Part shown: positions 26,397-34,668 of the stretch, one piece after another
How the letters are laid out: every line of letters begins with the position of its first letter
Position numbering within the stretch: the stretch's first letter is position 1
Assembly: GCF_937936315.1 (NCBI RefSeq)
Contig: NZ_CALGWU010000056.1
Span: 62,001 to 126,000 of the forward strand
Length of the DNA stretch: 64,000 nucleotides
Direction of reading: 5' to 3'
From: an uncultured Capnocytophaga sp.
GTDB lineage: Bacteria > Bacteroidota > Bacteroidia > Flavobacteriales > Flavobacteriaceae
Notes under the pieces: model-generated
What the model was told of the DNA's origin: nothing
Seen by the model: only the letters and a program-made list of their open reading frames with translations
The model's database searches: none
Made by a program: the position numbers and the translations under genes

Positions 26397-27380
26397 ATGA
26401 AAATAAAATCTTTTTTCTGTGTTTTACTCTTAATTGTGAGTGTGTATGCTTATGCACAAGGGGAAGCTGCTGGCAATGATTGGACTAAAATGGGTTTAAA
26501 AGGCAAGGTAAAATCAGTGAAAACTTCTATTTATTTTGCTGAGGAAAAAGGCAATGATTTTGCCAAAGGGTCTACTCTCTCTCAAGGCATTTACCCTGTT
26601 AAAAAAATTAAACAGTACAGCGAAATGGAACGAATGGGAGTAAAAGCTTTCTTCATACAGTTTTTAGTAAACATTATCCCTTCGGCTATTACCTTTGATA
26701 AAAATGGTTTTATAACTGAAAAATGGCGCTATGATGATATATTTCCTAAAAAAATAGTATATACTTACGACAAAAAGAATCGCCTTATTGATAAATCGAC
26801 GTTTGTAGATGAGGTTTTAGAGACAAAGGATACGCTTGTCTATAACACCAAAGGACAATTGGAGAAAGAAATACTTGACCTAAAAACAAAAGATGAAACA
26901 ATCTACACTTATACTTATAATGTTGATGGAGAGCTTATTCAAAGGAATTTTAAAAGAACTGAAGATCTCCCTTTGTTTAAAGAAATATACATTTATAACA
27001 ATAAAAGACTTGTAAATAAGGAAGTTTACCAATTCGACCGACTTATATGGCGAGGGCTTTATGAATAAGGAGCAGAAGGAGAGCTTATTAAAGCCATTTC
27101 GCAGAAAATAGACGACTTTATATGGCACTCTAAATATACTTATGACCAGAACAACCAGCTGAAAGAGGAATATCTTTTGATAAATGAGAGTGAAAATAAT
27201 GGATTTTTAAACAAATTCGGTTCAGATAGGCGTCTCACCTATCATTTGACGTTTTCTACCGATTATCTTTGTGAGTACAAATATACCGATGATGCACAAG
27301 GCAATTGGATAAAGATGATTACTTATGAAAATGGGGTTCCTATGCTTTATGTAGAGCGAAAAATAGAGTACTTTAAGTAA
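26397..27380 (+). pseudogene. YD-repeat-like secreted protein broken by an in-frame stop
   Basis: The frame opens with a Sec signal (MKIKSFFCVLLLIVSVYAYAQG). Its repeats of the type KIVYTYDKKNRLIDKS, LVYNTKGQLEKE and YTYNVDGELIQRNF resemble YD-like repeats. TAA at 27066-27068 stops it after residue 223. The same frame continues without further stops to 27380 (GAEGELIKAISQKIDDF, KYTYDQNNQLKEEY, CEYKYTDDAQGNWIK), so a single nonsense base, probably TAT/TAC to TAA, splits a 327-codon gene. A sequencing error would look the same. The fold is like the lipoproteins at 5566 and 6813 but without lipid anchor. Function unknown. Confidence 0.8.
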
Positions 27381-27411
27381 AACACATTAACTGATGAGAA
27401 ATTCTTCTACC

Positions 27412-28695
27412 TTACATTTTATGTATCCAAAATTCGGGGTTGAGTCGTGTGGTGTTTTTGTATAAAAAGAACTTCATTTCGGTTTTGCCATTGTTATCGG
27501 TGAAGATTTTACCTAACGCTTCTTTGGCTTTTACCTTATCTCCTTTCTTCACATATACATCGGTAAGGTTGTAATAAATAGTAATATAATTCCCGTGGCG
27601 CACTTGCACTACTTTGTTGCTACCGGGGATAGATTGTATCGCCGATACTTCACCTTCAAACACACAACGGGCTTCAGCGCCTTTTTCGGTGGCGATGGTT
27701 ACCCCATTGTTATAGTGTTGTAATTCAGGGTATACGGGGTCGTAGTACACGCCAAAACCTTGTGATTTATACCCTTTCACTACAGGCCATATCAAGTTGC
27801 CTTTGTTGGCTTCAAAACTATCGGCGACACGGCGAGACTCGGGGGTGAGGACAAAAGTTACCTCGGCATCAGAAGCTGATGGAGGGGTAGAGGTGGTCAT
27901 TCCGCCTTGTGATTGCGCATTGCCTTTGCCTCGGTTGAGGGCTGCCAAACGCTCTTTTTCACGTTTGTTAGCCTCGATAATTGCCAAGCGGATGAGGCGT
28001 TGTATTTCGCGGTCGATGGCGTTGGCTTGTTTTTGTTTTTCGCGTATTTGAGCTTCGTAACTGCGTTCTACTGTGCGTATATTAGCCGCAAGGGTTTCTA
28101 ATTCCTTTTTCTCAGTCTGCAAGGTAGCTTGCTCTTGGCGTTGTTCCTCAAGCACTTGGTTTTTAGTATTCCGTTGCGCTATGAGGGTATCGTTGAGGCT
28201 CTTAATCTTATTGGTTTTTGTTTGTATAAGTGTAACTTGTTCTTTGCGGTAGTTCACGTACTGTTTCATATAAGCCAAACGTTTGTAGGCTTGTGAGAAA
28301 CTTTCGGATGAGAGCAAGAAGAGCAATCGGTTTTGAGCGGATTTACTTTTGTACGACTGCTTGATAATTTTGGCGTATTCGCCTTTGTGGTATTCTAATT
28401 CTTTTTTGAGGGTGCGCATTTGCTCCTCGTTATCGGCGATTTCTTTAGAAAGCAGATTTGCCTGCTGCTGATTGATTTGTATCAGGCGGGTGCGTGCTAA
28501 TATCTTCTCGTTAGCAACTTCTATCTGCTGAACGGTGGTTTTGTGTTGCTGACTTTGTTGTTGGCGCAATGCCGACATCTCCTTGATTTGTTCAAGCAAT
28601 GCCTTTTTGCGTTGTTCTAATTCTTTTTGCTTGGTTTGTGCTGTGAGCAGTAGCGGGAAGCAAAGCAAAAGCAGTATGATTTTTAGTATATTCAT
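27412..28695 (-). CDS. EnvC-like murein hydrolase activator (degenerate LytM domain)
   Basis: I start at 28695 (MNILKIILLLLCFPLLLTAQ, a Sec signal). Residues about 20-260 are an almost continuous coiled coil (KELEQRKKALLEQIKEM ... RSYEAQIREKQKQANAID). The C-terminal LytM/M23 domain (about 300-427) is degenerate: HYNNGVTIAT stands where HxGxD is expected, YYNL replaces YxHL, and EMKFFLYKN replaces the HxH strand. This is the pattern of EnvC/NlpD amidase activators, not active peptidases. It probably activates a periplasmic amidase during cell separation. It follows the DUF4292 lipoprotein gene, a common flavobacterial pairing. Confidence 0.88.
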   Translation of the reverse strand: MNILKIILLLLCFPLLLTAQTKQKELEQRKKALLEQIKEMSALRQQQSQQHKTTVQQIEVANEKILARTRLIQINQQQANLLSKEIADNEEQMRTLKKELEYHKGEYAKIIKQSYKSKSAQNRLLFLLSSESFSQAYKRLAYMKQYVNYRKEQVTLIQTKTNKIKSLNDTLIAQRNTKNQVLEEQRQEQATLQTEKKELETLAANIRTVERSYEAQIREKQKQANAIDREIQRLIRLAIIEANKREKERLAALNRGKGNAQSQGGMTTSTPPSASDAEVTFVLTPESRRVADSFEANKGNLIWPVVKGYKSQGFGVYYDPVYPELQHYNNGVTIATEKGAEARCVFEGEVSAIQSIPGSNKVVQVRHGNYITIYYNLTDVYVKKGDKVKAKEALGKIFTDNNGKTEMKFFLYKNTTRLNPEFWIHKM

Positions 28696-28697
28696 AG

Positions 28698-28780
28698 GTC
28701 GTAGCACGACAGCCAGTTTAACGTATTTTCAACTTTGCCAAATTTTCTTGCTTGTGCGGCTCGCACCTTTGGCAAAGTTT
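28698..28780. repeat. GTCGTAGCACGAC and REP palindromes
   Basis: A GTCGTAGCACGAC palindrome (28699-28711) directly precedes the EnvC-like start. The REP element at 28731-28780 (ACTTTGCCAAA, GTGCGGCTCGCAC, TTTGGCAAAGT) fills the rest of the gap to the DUF4292 gene. Confidence 0.7.
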
Positions 28781-28792
28781 GCGACACATTTG

Positions 28793-29569
28793 TTACTTGT
28801 TTATTGTTATTTCTTTCATTCCTGATGGGATTTTAAAGGGGAATGAGAGTTTTTTATCGAGGTCTAAACCTTTGTATTCTAAAGAAATTTGGGTGTTGTT
28901 ATCGCCTTCGCTGGCAACTATTTTGATAGTGTGAGGCAAGAGGAGTTTATCTACTTGCTGATAAGTGTAAGTAGCTGTAGCTTTTTGCTTGCCACCTAAA
29001 TGATTCACTTCGGTAACGCCTACGCGGTAGTTATCAGGCAAAAAGCGATAAATCACTTGCACGGGTGATTCATCAGTGATTTCAATGTTGTACATATTAT
29101 TGTCTTCACTGATGACTTTGATGATGCCTTCGCTATTAAAGTTGATGTTGTAAAGCGCATTGCCTAACAGAAGATTTTGCAATTCGCTAAAGCCTACTTC
29201 TACCCCTAATAACTTACTGATATAGCTAAAATCACCGCTGAAGTACGAATTGTCTATGCGGTTGTAATATTCAGCTTTTTCGGGGGTGATGAGTGCTTTG
29301 GCAAGACCTAAAGGAGCAGAAATCCATATTGTTTTATCTTTTTCCATACGGAAAGAAAAAGGCAGGTTTTGCTCGTTTTTACCGTCGTTATAGGTTACCA
29401 GCAAATTCCCGCTCAAGGTATTGAAAGCGGGGAATGATTTTAGGTGCTGGTTGATAATTTCTTTGGATTGTTTATCAACGCTGGCTCTCCCTGCAGGGGT
29501 TACCAAGGTTTGTTTGGTTTTACAACTCACTAATAAAATGGTTGTAAGGATTAAGATGATTTTTTTCAT
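28793..29569 (-). CDS. DUF4292 lipoprotein
   Basis: The start at 29569 gives the lipoprotein signal MKKIILILTTILLVSC (Cys16). The mature part matches DUF4292: LSGNLLVTYNDGKNEQNLPF, then IWISAPLGLAKALITPEKAEYYN and SYFSGDFSYISKLLGVEVGF. This Bacteroidetes family resembles LolA/LolB-type lipoprotein carriers in its beta pattern and is usually encoded with dut, TPR proteins and EnvC-like proteins, as here. A role in envelope lipoprotein handling is an inference. It has 258 residues. Confidence 0.85.
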   Translation of the reverse strand: MKKIILILTTILLVSCKTKQTLVTPAGRASVDKQSKEIINQHLKSFPAFNTLSGNLLVTYNDGKNEQNLPFSFRMEKDKTIWISAPLGLAKALITPEKAEYYNRIDNSYFSGDFSYISKLLGVEVGFSELQNLLLGNALYNINFNSEGIIKVISEDNNMYNIEITDESPVQVIYRFLPDNYRVGVTEVNHLGGKQKATATYTYQQVDKLLLPHTIKIVASEGDNNTQISLEYKGLDLDKKLSFPFKIPSGMKEITINK

Positions 29570-29590
29570 AATATTTTGTCGATTTTTTCG

Positions 29591-29636
29591 ATTTGCCAAA
29601 AGTGCGAGCCGCACGGGCAAGACTTCAACGAAGTGT
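29591..29636. repeat. REP-like palindrome
   Basis: TTTGCCAAAAGTGCGAGCC...GCACGGGCAAG with an imperfect outer arm. The GTGCGAGCCGCAC core is the reverse of the usual form. The 59-codon frame at 29625-29804 ends inside it. Confidence 0.6.
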
Positions 29637-29646
29637 AGCGATGTAT

Positions 29647-29839
29647 TTATTTGATAAGGTGCGCTGTTTCTTTATTTTTGACCGACTTTTTTTCTTCAGC
29701 CATTCCACTTGAGCTCTTGCTTCTTCTAAGGTAACGGGTGGCTGCTTGGATAGTATCTCCATAGCTAACTTTGCCCGTTCCGCAAATGATAGTTTGTAAC
29801 TCATATTTCAATTCGCTAATTTCCAACTCTGCTAATTTG
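29647..29839 (-). pseudogene. Gene remnant downstream of dut (two overlapping frames)
   Basis: One frame reads ELKYELQTIICGTGKVSYGD, then TIQAATRYLRRSK ... KETAHLIK and stops. From memory this resembles the N-terminus of a Bacteroidetes 'polyvalent protein kinase domain' family whose body (about 200 residues) is absent, so it looks like a truncated remnant. A second frame on the same strand (ATG at 29804, stop at 29625) encodes a 59-residue helical, basic peptide (MSYKLSFAERAKLAMEIL ...) that also looks protein-like. AATTAGCA repeats join the remnant to the dut stop. I cannot tell which frame, if any, is used. Confidence 0.45.
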
Positions 29840-30277
29840 CTAATTTCCTCCAGTGCTTCCAAAGCCTCCAGTTCCTCTTTCGGTATTGGAAAGTTCAGTA
29901 ACTGTTTGGAAAGAGGCTTTTGCGTATGCAGCAAATACCATTTGGGCGATGCGGTCGCCGTGGGTAATGGTAAAGGGTTCATTAGAGAGGTTTACGATGG
30001 GCACTTTCACTTCGCCGCGGTAGTCGCAATCAATGGTGCCAGGGCTGTTGATCACAGTGATGCCGTGCTTGATAGCCATTCCGCTACGAGGGCGCACTTG
30101 AGCTTCATAGCCTTCGGGGATTTCCAAAAATAAGCCAGTAGGCACAAGGGTGCGTTCTAAGGGTTGCAGGGTGATATTGCTATCGGGGAGATTGGCGCGG
30201 AGGTCTACCCCTGCAGCTCCTTCGGTTTGATAGGAAGGAAGCTCGTTATTAGATAAGTTTTTAATTTTTACAATCAT
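29840..30277 (-). CDS. dut: dUTP diphosphatase
   Basis: The trimeric dUTPase hydrolyses dUTP to dUMP, preventing uracil incorporation into DNA. All five motifs are visible in 145 residues: GAAGVDLRA near the N-terminus, RPRSGMAIKHGI, GTIDCDYRGEV, GDRIAQMVF and the C-terminal RGTGGFGSTGG arm. The stop codon is the TAG of an AATTAGC repeat directly after GGN. The gene lies 6 bases after the WG-repeat gene, so the two are co-transcribed. Confidence 0.95.
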   Translation of the reverse strand: MIVKIKNLSNNELPSYQTEGAAGVDLRANLPDSNITLQPLERTLVPTGLFLEIPEGYEAQVRPRSGMAIKHGITVINSPGTIDCDYRGEVKVPIVNLSNEPFTITHGDRIAQMVFAAYAKASFQTVTELSNTERGTGGFGSTGGN

Positions 30278-30283
30278 TGTTCT

Positions 30284-31384
30284 TTATTTATTTGTTGTGT
30301 CGGTTGTGAACTCAGCGAATTGGTCGTAAGGAACTTTTTTGCCGTGTTTGAATAGCACAAAAGGTTCTTCGTCTATAAAACCGATGGTTATTCCGTTTTC
30401 ATCAAAATTGTCTACTTCATCAAACTGAGGAGCGAATATTTCTTTTCCGTTAGTATCAACAAATCCCCAAAGCTCGTCTTTACATACGGCAGCCATTTCG
30501 TTGCAAAATTCGATCACTTCATCATATTGCAGAGGTACGATTTCTTCGCCTTTGGCGTTGATAAAGCCCCATTTCTCAGCAATCATCACGGCGGCAAATT
30601 CGCCATTGTCGTCAAATTCGGCAGCTTCGTCGTATTTTAGTTCGCAAATAAGTTCGCCTTGAGCATTGGCAAAGCCCCATTTATCGTTTTTCAGTACGGG
30701 AGTAAATCCGTTGTTAAAACCTATGATTTCATCGTATTGAAAAGGGATAATCACCTCGTCGTTTGGGTTGATAATACCCCAATACTTGTTGTGAATCACT
30801 TTGGCTACACCATCGAAAAAGCCCTCAGTTCCCTCGTATTTATAAGGGATTACGAGTTCGTTTTTCTTGTTGATGAATCCCCAAAGTTCGTTGTTTTTCA
30901 CGGGGGCAAGTCCTTCGCTAAAGGAATCGGCATCGTCATAAACAAAAGGAATTACTTCTTTGCCTTTGGTGTTGATAAAACCAGCTTTACCATTGAGTTT
31001 TACGGCAGCCATACGAGCCGAAAAATGATTAGCAGCCTCGTAAATTAGGGGGATTACAAGCTCTCCTTTGGTATTTACAAAACCAAATTTACCGTTTTTC
31101 TTCACTTTGATAAGTCCTTCAGAAAAAGTAAAAACTTGGTCGTAGTACACGGGAACAATTTCTTTGCCAGCAGTGTTGAGCACGCCCCAAAGGTCGCCTA
31201 TTTTCACAGCAGCTGTTCCATTGATAAAAGGGAAAGTAGCATCGTATTTAAAAGAACATATTTCTTTACCGTTTTGGTTTACAAATCCCCATTTTCCGTT
31301 GCGTTTGGCAGCGGCAAGGTTATCGTTTGTTAGTATTTGAGATTCTTCATAATTTTTTCGCCACAATTCTTGCGGTATTTCCAT
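30284..31384 (-). CDS. WG-repeat protein
   Basis: The 366-residue protein is built almost entirely of nine or ten WG (KWG) repeats of about 36 residues, for example KRNGKWGFVNQNGKEIC, KIGDLWGVLNTAGKEI, VKNNELWGFINKKNEL and IAEKWGFINAKGEEI. Repeats alternate with YDE/YDD segments. No signal peptide is evident, so it is probably cytoplasmic. WG repeats form beta structures thought to bind other proteins, but their roles are mostly unknown. It has a good promoter with an AATTAGCA repeat and heads the operon with dut. Confidence 0.88.
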   Translation of the reverse strand: MEIPQELWRKNYEESQILTNDNLAAAKRNGKWGFVNQNGKEICSFKYDATFPFINGTAAVKIGDLWGVLNTAGKEIVPVYYDQVFTFSEGLIKVKKNGKFGFVNTKGELVIPLIYEAANHFSARMAAVKLNGKAGFINTKGKEVIPFVYDDADSFSEGLAPVKNNELWGFINKKNELVIPYKYEGTEGFFDGVAKVIHNKYWGIINPNDEVIIPFQYDEIIGFNNGFTPVLKNDKWGFANAQGELICELKYDEAAEFDDNGEFAAVMIAEKWGFINAKGEEIVPLQYDEVIEFCNEMAAVCKDELWGFVDTNGKEIFAPQFDEVDNFDENGITIGFIDEEPFVLFKHGKKVPYDQFAEFTTDTTNK

Positions 31385-31413
31385 TCGTTTTCGTTTTTCT
31401 TTATTATTGGGGG

Positions 31414-31443
31414 CAAAGGTACGAATAATTTGTCAATTAGCAA
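31414..31443 (-). promoter_or_regulatory. Promoter of the WG-repeat/dut operon
   Basis: The minus strand has TACCTTTG (31414-31421) with TTG (31441-31443) exactly 19 bases upstream, inside the AATTAGCA repeat. It lies 30 bases before the ATG. Confidence 0.65.
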
Positions 31444-31477
31444 ATTAGCGAATTAGCAAATTGGCACACGGAAAGAC

Positions 31478-32200
31478 TTACATATTGCGACCTTGTTCAT
31501 TGGGGTAGAGAGTGTGTACGGGGTCGCTTTGCCAATAGTCGCGGGTATCGATATCCATTATAGTGATGCGCCCTTTGAAGGCAGCACCTGTATCTACATT
31601 GGTTACTCCGTTGAAAGAAAGTGGTTTATCGGAGCCTAATCGGGTGGTGGGGGTATGTCCGATGTATATTTCGGTATAGAGTTTTAGTCGGTTAGGGAAA
31701 TGCCGGTCGGTAGGGGAGAGGTTGCAACTTTGTGCGAGTTCCCAAAGGGTTCTATCCCAATAGAACATTTGTTCAAAATGTTCGTGGGCGATGCCGCGCA
31801 GGTTCGTAAATCCAGCGTGGAGGAAGAGGCGGTTTTTGCTGTCTAAATAGTAGTTTTCGAGCTCGGCTAAGAAGTTGAGGTGAGCGTTACGGCGTTCGTG
31901 AGTTACGTTGTGGTAGGCTTTTTCGGTAGCTTTACCACCGTGTAAGCGCCAAAGGGTATCCATAGGTTTTCCTAAGAGGAAATCGTAGCATAAGGCATCG
32001 TGGTTGCCGCGTAAGAAGAGGCAGCGGTGTTTTTGGCGATAGCCGATGAGAAAATCCAATAGTTCAGGGGTTTCGCTCCAGCCATCGGCGTAGTCGCCGA
32101 GGAAGATAAGAAAATCGTCGTGCTGAATGTCAGCGCGTTGCAAAACTTGAATGAGGGCACGAGGAGCGCCGTGAATATCGCCAATAACAAGGGTTCTCAT
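31478..32200 (-). CDS. Calcineurin-like metallophosphoesterase (serine/threonine phosphatase type)
   Basis: The dinuclear-metal phosphoesterase motifs are complete in 240 residues: GDIH (7-10), GDYADG (35-40), GNHD (65-68), later FLHAGF and the YIGHTPT histidine motif. This is closest to the bacterial PP2A-like/PrpA group that dephosphorylates proteins or small phosphoesters; the true substrate is unknown. It appears monocistronic, with a weak TACTTTTG box at 32226-32233. Confidence 0.9.
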   Translation of the reverse strand: MRTLVIGDIHGAPRALIQVLQRADIQHDDFLIFLGDYADGWSETPELLDFLIGYRQKHRCLFLRGNHDALCYDFLLGKPMDTLWRLHGGKATEKAYHNVTHERRNAHLNFLAELENYYLDSKNRLFLHAGFTNLRGIAHEHFEQMFYWDRTLWELAQSCNLSPTDRHFPNRLKLYTEIYIGHTPTTRLGSDKPLSFNGVTNVDTGAAFKGRITIMDIDTRDYWQSDPVHTLYPNEQGRNM

Positions 32201-32296
32201 TGTAATAAAAAGGGTATTGATGAGGCAAAAGTAGCAAAAATATTTGGATTTTAGAGATAAAATGTTTTTATTTGCAGACTAAAAACTATGTAAGCG

Positions 32297-33604
32297 ATGG
32301 AATTAGGTAACAAACATAAATGGAGTACAGTAACGACTGTAGGTTTTGCGCTTTTTGCGATGTTCTTTGGAGCGGGCAACTTGATATTACCCCCTTTTAT
32401 AGGATTGGAAGCAGGGAATGATTGGTTGTGGGCACTTTTAGGCTTTTTTGTCACCGCTATTATTGCACCTTTTTTAGGAGTGCTAATGGTGGCTAAAGCG
32501 GGGACAAACTTTACTCATTTGGGGGATCGCATTCACCCAGAACTCATCAAATGGCTTACGCTGTTTGTGATATTGTGTATAGGTCCGCTCATTGCCATTC
32601 CGCGTACGGGTTCTACTACTTTTGAGGTAGGGATAGCCCCTTTGTTACCCAATTTACCTAAAATTGCATTTTTAGTGGTGTTTTTTGGGGTGGTTTTGGT
32701 GCTTTCTATCTCTAAATCGAAGATTGTGGATATTATCGGGAAGTTCCTGACGCCTTTTCTGCTAATAGTGTTGGTATTGCTCATTGTTTTAGGCATTCTC
32801 TTCCCCTTGCATCACACACTTCCATCGGATTTTACCGCAAAAGATAGTTTTGTTTTTGGTTTTACTGAAGGTTACCAAACGATGGATGTACTTGCCTCGG
32901 TGATTTTTGCGGGGATTATCATTTCGGCAGTCAGTGAAAAAGGCTATCATTCACCCGAAAAGCGTTCGCATATCACGTTGCTCTCGGGCGGTATCTCCAC
33001 AATATGCTTGTTGCTTATCTACGGCGGACTCATCTATTTAGGAGCGACTTCAGGTTATCTTACTGATAATGAAGTTTCACGCACCGATTTGCTTTTGCAT
33101 ATTTCACACGCAGTGTTAGGAAAATGGGGAACAACAGCGGTTGCACTAGCGATAGGCTTTGCTTGCCTTACAACGGCTATTGCGCTCACTTCATCAGTAG
33201 GGAGTTTTTTTGAAGAGTTCACTAAAGGACGATTGCCTTATAAAGTAGGGGTAGTGCTCTGTACGCTTGTTTCTATAGTGCTTTCTATCAACAAAGTAGA
33301 TAGCATTATACAATATGCGGCTTATATATTACTATTTTTATATCCTATTGTATTCACTATTATTTTGGACATATTGCTCTTTGGAAATACCATAAAATCG
33401 CGTACCCCCTATCTCGTGAGCATTGCTGTTACTGCTGTGTTATCGTTAATCGACAGTTGTAAAACTTGGGGAGTATCATCATTAGAGCAGGTGTATGCAC
33501 TCAAGGCGTATCTTCCGTTAGATAGCTATTCGTTAGGGTGGTTGTTGCCCTCATTATTGGCGTTTTTGGGAGCAGCGGTGCTACAAGTAAGAGGTAAGAG
33601 ATAA
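32297..33604 (+). CDS. brnQ: Branched-chain amino acid transporter, LIVCS family
   Basis: This integral membrane symporter for leucine, isoleucine and valine has 435 residues and about 12 hydrophobic helices. Typical family segments are visible: TTVGFALFAMFFGAGNLILPPFIG at the start and FTEGYQTMDVLASVIFA in the middle. It ends VRGKR, where the last codons and stop are made of a GGTAAGAGATAAGAGG repeat that also ends dusB. A near-consensus promoter (TTG 32244, TTTATTTG 32267) lies upstream. The next gene starts 8 bases after the stop. Confidence 0.93.
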   Translation: MELGNKHKWSTVTTVGFALFAMFFGAGNLILPPFIGLEAGNDWLWALLGFFVTAIIAPFLGVLMVAKAGTNFTHLGDRIHPELIKWLTLFVILCIGPLIAIPRTGSTTFEVGIAPLLPNLPKIAFLVVFFGVVLVLSISKSKIVDIIGKFLTPFLLIVLVLLIVLGILFPLHHTLPSDFTAKDSFVFGFTEGYQTMDVLASVIFAGIIISAVSEKGYHSPEKRSHITLLSGGISTICLLLIYGGLIYLGATSGYLTDNEVSRTDLLLHISHAVLGKWGTTAVALAIGFACLTTAIALTSSVGSFFEEFTKGRLPYKVGVVLCTLVSIVLSINKVDSIIQYAAYILLFLYPIVFTIILDILLFGNTIKSRTPYLVSIAVTAVLSLIDSCKTWGVSSLEQVYALKAYLPLDSYSLGWLLPSLLAFLGAAVLQVRGKR

Positions 33605-33612
33605 GAGGTAAG
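33591..33612. repeat. GGTAAGAG stutter at the brnQ stop codon
   Basis: GTAAGAGGTAAGAGATAAGAGGTAAG covers the last codons of brnQ, its TAA and the gap to the next ATG. The same phrase ends dusB. Confidence 0.75.
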
Positions 33613-34290
33613 ATGAAAACATTCTATCTATACATAGTATTGCTACTTAGTTTGGGCTGTAAGGCTCAAGAGTTTGATTTGCGCAGTATGAAACGCTTTG
33701 ATGAAAAGGTTTTTAAGGATTGGGAAGTGGATACACAATATGTTCAAATGTATGATTGGGATAGATTCTTAAAAAAAGGAGATGAAAGGGTTAGGATTAT
33801 CAAAACGGATAGTTTTATTCAAGTAGAAGTTAGTACCATTGCAAATCCTTATAAGAAAAAATATAAGTATGATATCCGCACCAAACGTTTGATTCTACAA
33901 TCTTATTTCTTCTATGATTGCCAAATAGGTATTTGGAAAAATTGGAGCAAAACGGGCAAACTTATCAAAGAGGTAGATTATGATGAACCCTATAAATTAA
34001 GTGTAAAAGATATTATAACACTAGTAAATCAAAAATTTAATATTGATTTGTTGGATATGAAATTGCTTTTAAATGTAGATAGGTATAATAGAAGCGTTCC
34101 TATTTATAATATTATTAGTATTACAAAGCCTAATATAAGAGGACTAGAAATTAGGTATATAACCATAAGTGCTGATAATGGTGAAGTTCTTTTTGATAAA
34201 ATGTTATCTTCAGAAAAGGATTTTAATGATAATATGAATGATATATATCAATTAGAAGGTGAGAAAAATTTGAAGAGGGGCAATACTTAA
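33613..34290 (+). CDS. Hypothetical lipoprotein with a MORN-like segment
   Basis: The signal MKTFYLYIVLLLSLGC gives Cys16 as anchor. The 225-residue protein has one segment reminiscent of MORN/toxin-antitoxin repeats (IGIWKNWSKTGKLIKEVDYD, about 115-135) and a C-terminal beta-rich part (RGLEIRYITISADNGEVLF). I recognise no family. The codon use is AT-rich. It may be co-transcribed with brnQ through the short repeat between them and ends before a bidirectional terminator. Confidence 0.65.
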   Translation: MKTFYLYIVLLLSLGCKAQEFDLRSMKRFDEKVFKDWEVDTQYVQMYDWDRFLKKGDERVRIIKTDSFIQVEVSTIANPYKKKYKYDIRTKRLILQSYFFYDCQIGIWKNWSKTGKLIKEVDYDEPYKLSVKDIITLVNQKFNIDLLDMKLLLNVDRYNRSVPIYNIISITKPNIRGLEIRYITISADNGEVLFDKMLSSEKDFNDNMNDIYQLEGEKNLKRGNT

Positions 34291-34339
34291 GAGAAATCAC
34301 AAAGTTATATTGAACTGATATTGAAGTAAAGAAAGAATA

Positions 34340-34373
34340 CAAAAAAAGCAATACTTTTTAGTATTGCTTTTTT
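34340..34373. terminator. Bidirectional terminator between lipoprotein gene and tRNA-Asn
   Basis: The hairpin AAGCAATAC / GTATTGCTT has an A-run on one side and a T-run on the other. It can serve the plus-strand lipoprotein gene and the minus-strand tRNA. Confidence 0.8.
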
Positions 34374-34377
34374 CTTG

Positions 34378-34451
34378 CTCCCCCTACTGGACTTGAACCA
34401 GTGACCCTCTGATTAACAGTCAGATGCTCTAACCAACTGAGCTAAGGAGGA
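34378..34451 (-). tRNA. tRNA-Asn (anticodon GTT)
   Basis: The minus strand folds as a full cloverleaf of 74 nt. The acceptor is TCCTCCT / AGGGGGA, the D-arm begins TAGCTCAGTTGG, the anticodon arm is TCTGA-CTGTTAA-TCAGA with GTT, and the T-arm is ACTGG-TTCAAGT-CCAGT. CCA is not encoded. Confidence 0.97.
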
Positions 34452-34616
34452 ATATTCTACTTGTTTTTTTCTTAATTGCGGTGCAAAGGTACGACTATTT
34501 TTGAAACCTGCAAATTTTTAGGAAGATTTTTTTAAAATATTTTTTGCTTTTGCAGTTAAGATGTTTATTATCAATGGTTATTGATAAGTGTGGTTCGTGC
34601 CATTAGATAATGAGAA

Positions 34617-34660
34617 AGAGGGCTGTATCGACTTTAACAAAGTCTATACAGCCCCTTTTA
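34617..34660 (-). terminator. Hairpin after the dipeptidase gene
   Basis: Arms GGGCTGTAT and ATACAGCCC enclose an inner ACTTT/AAAGT pair, 9 bases past the dipeptidase stop. The better T-tract is on the plus side, so its orientation is uncertain. Confidence 0.55.
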
Positions 34661-34668
34661 TTTTGGTA

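Noticed and set aside
27066..27068. Programmed stop-codon readthrough
   Set aside because: No hairpin or readthrough signal is seen after the TAA; a point mutation or sequencing error is simpler.
29840..29982. Extension of the dut-downstream remnant frame up to 29982
   Set aside because: It runs out of frame through dut, whose frame is well supported by all five dUTPase motifs; only the part after the dut stop looks like a remnant.
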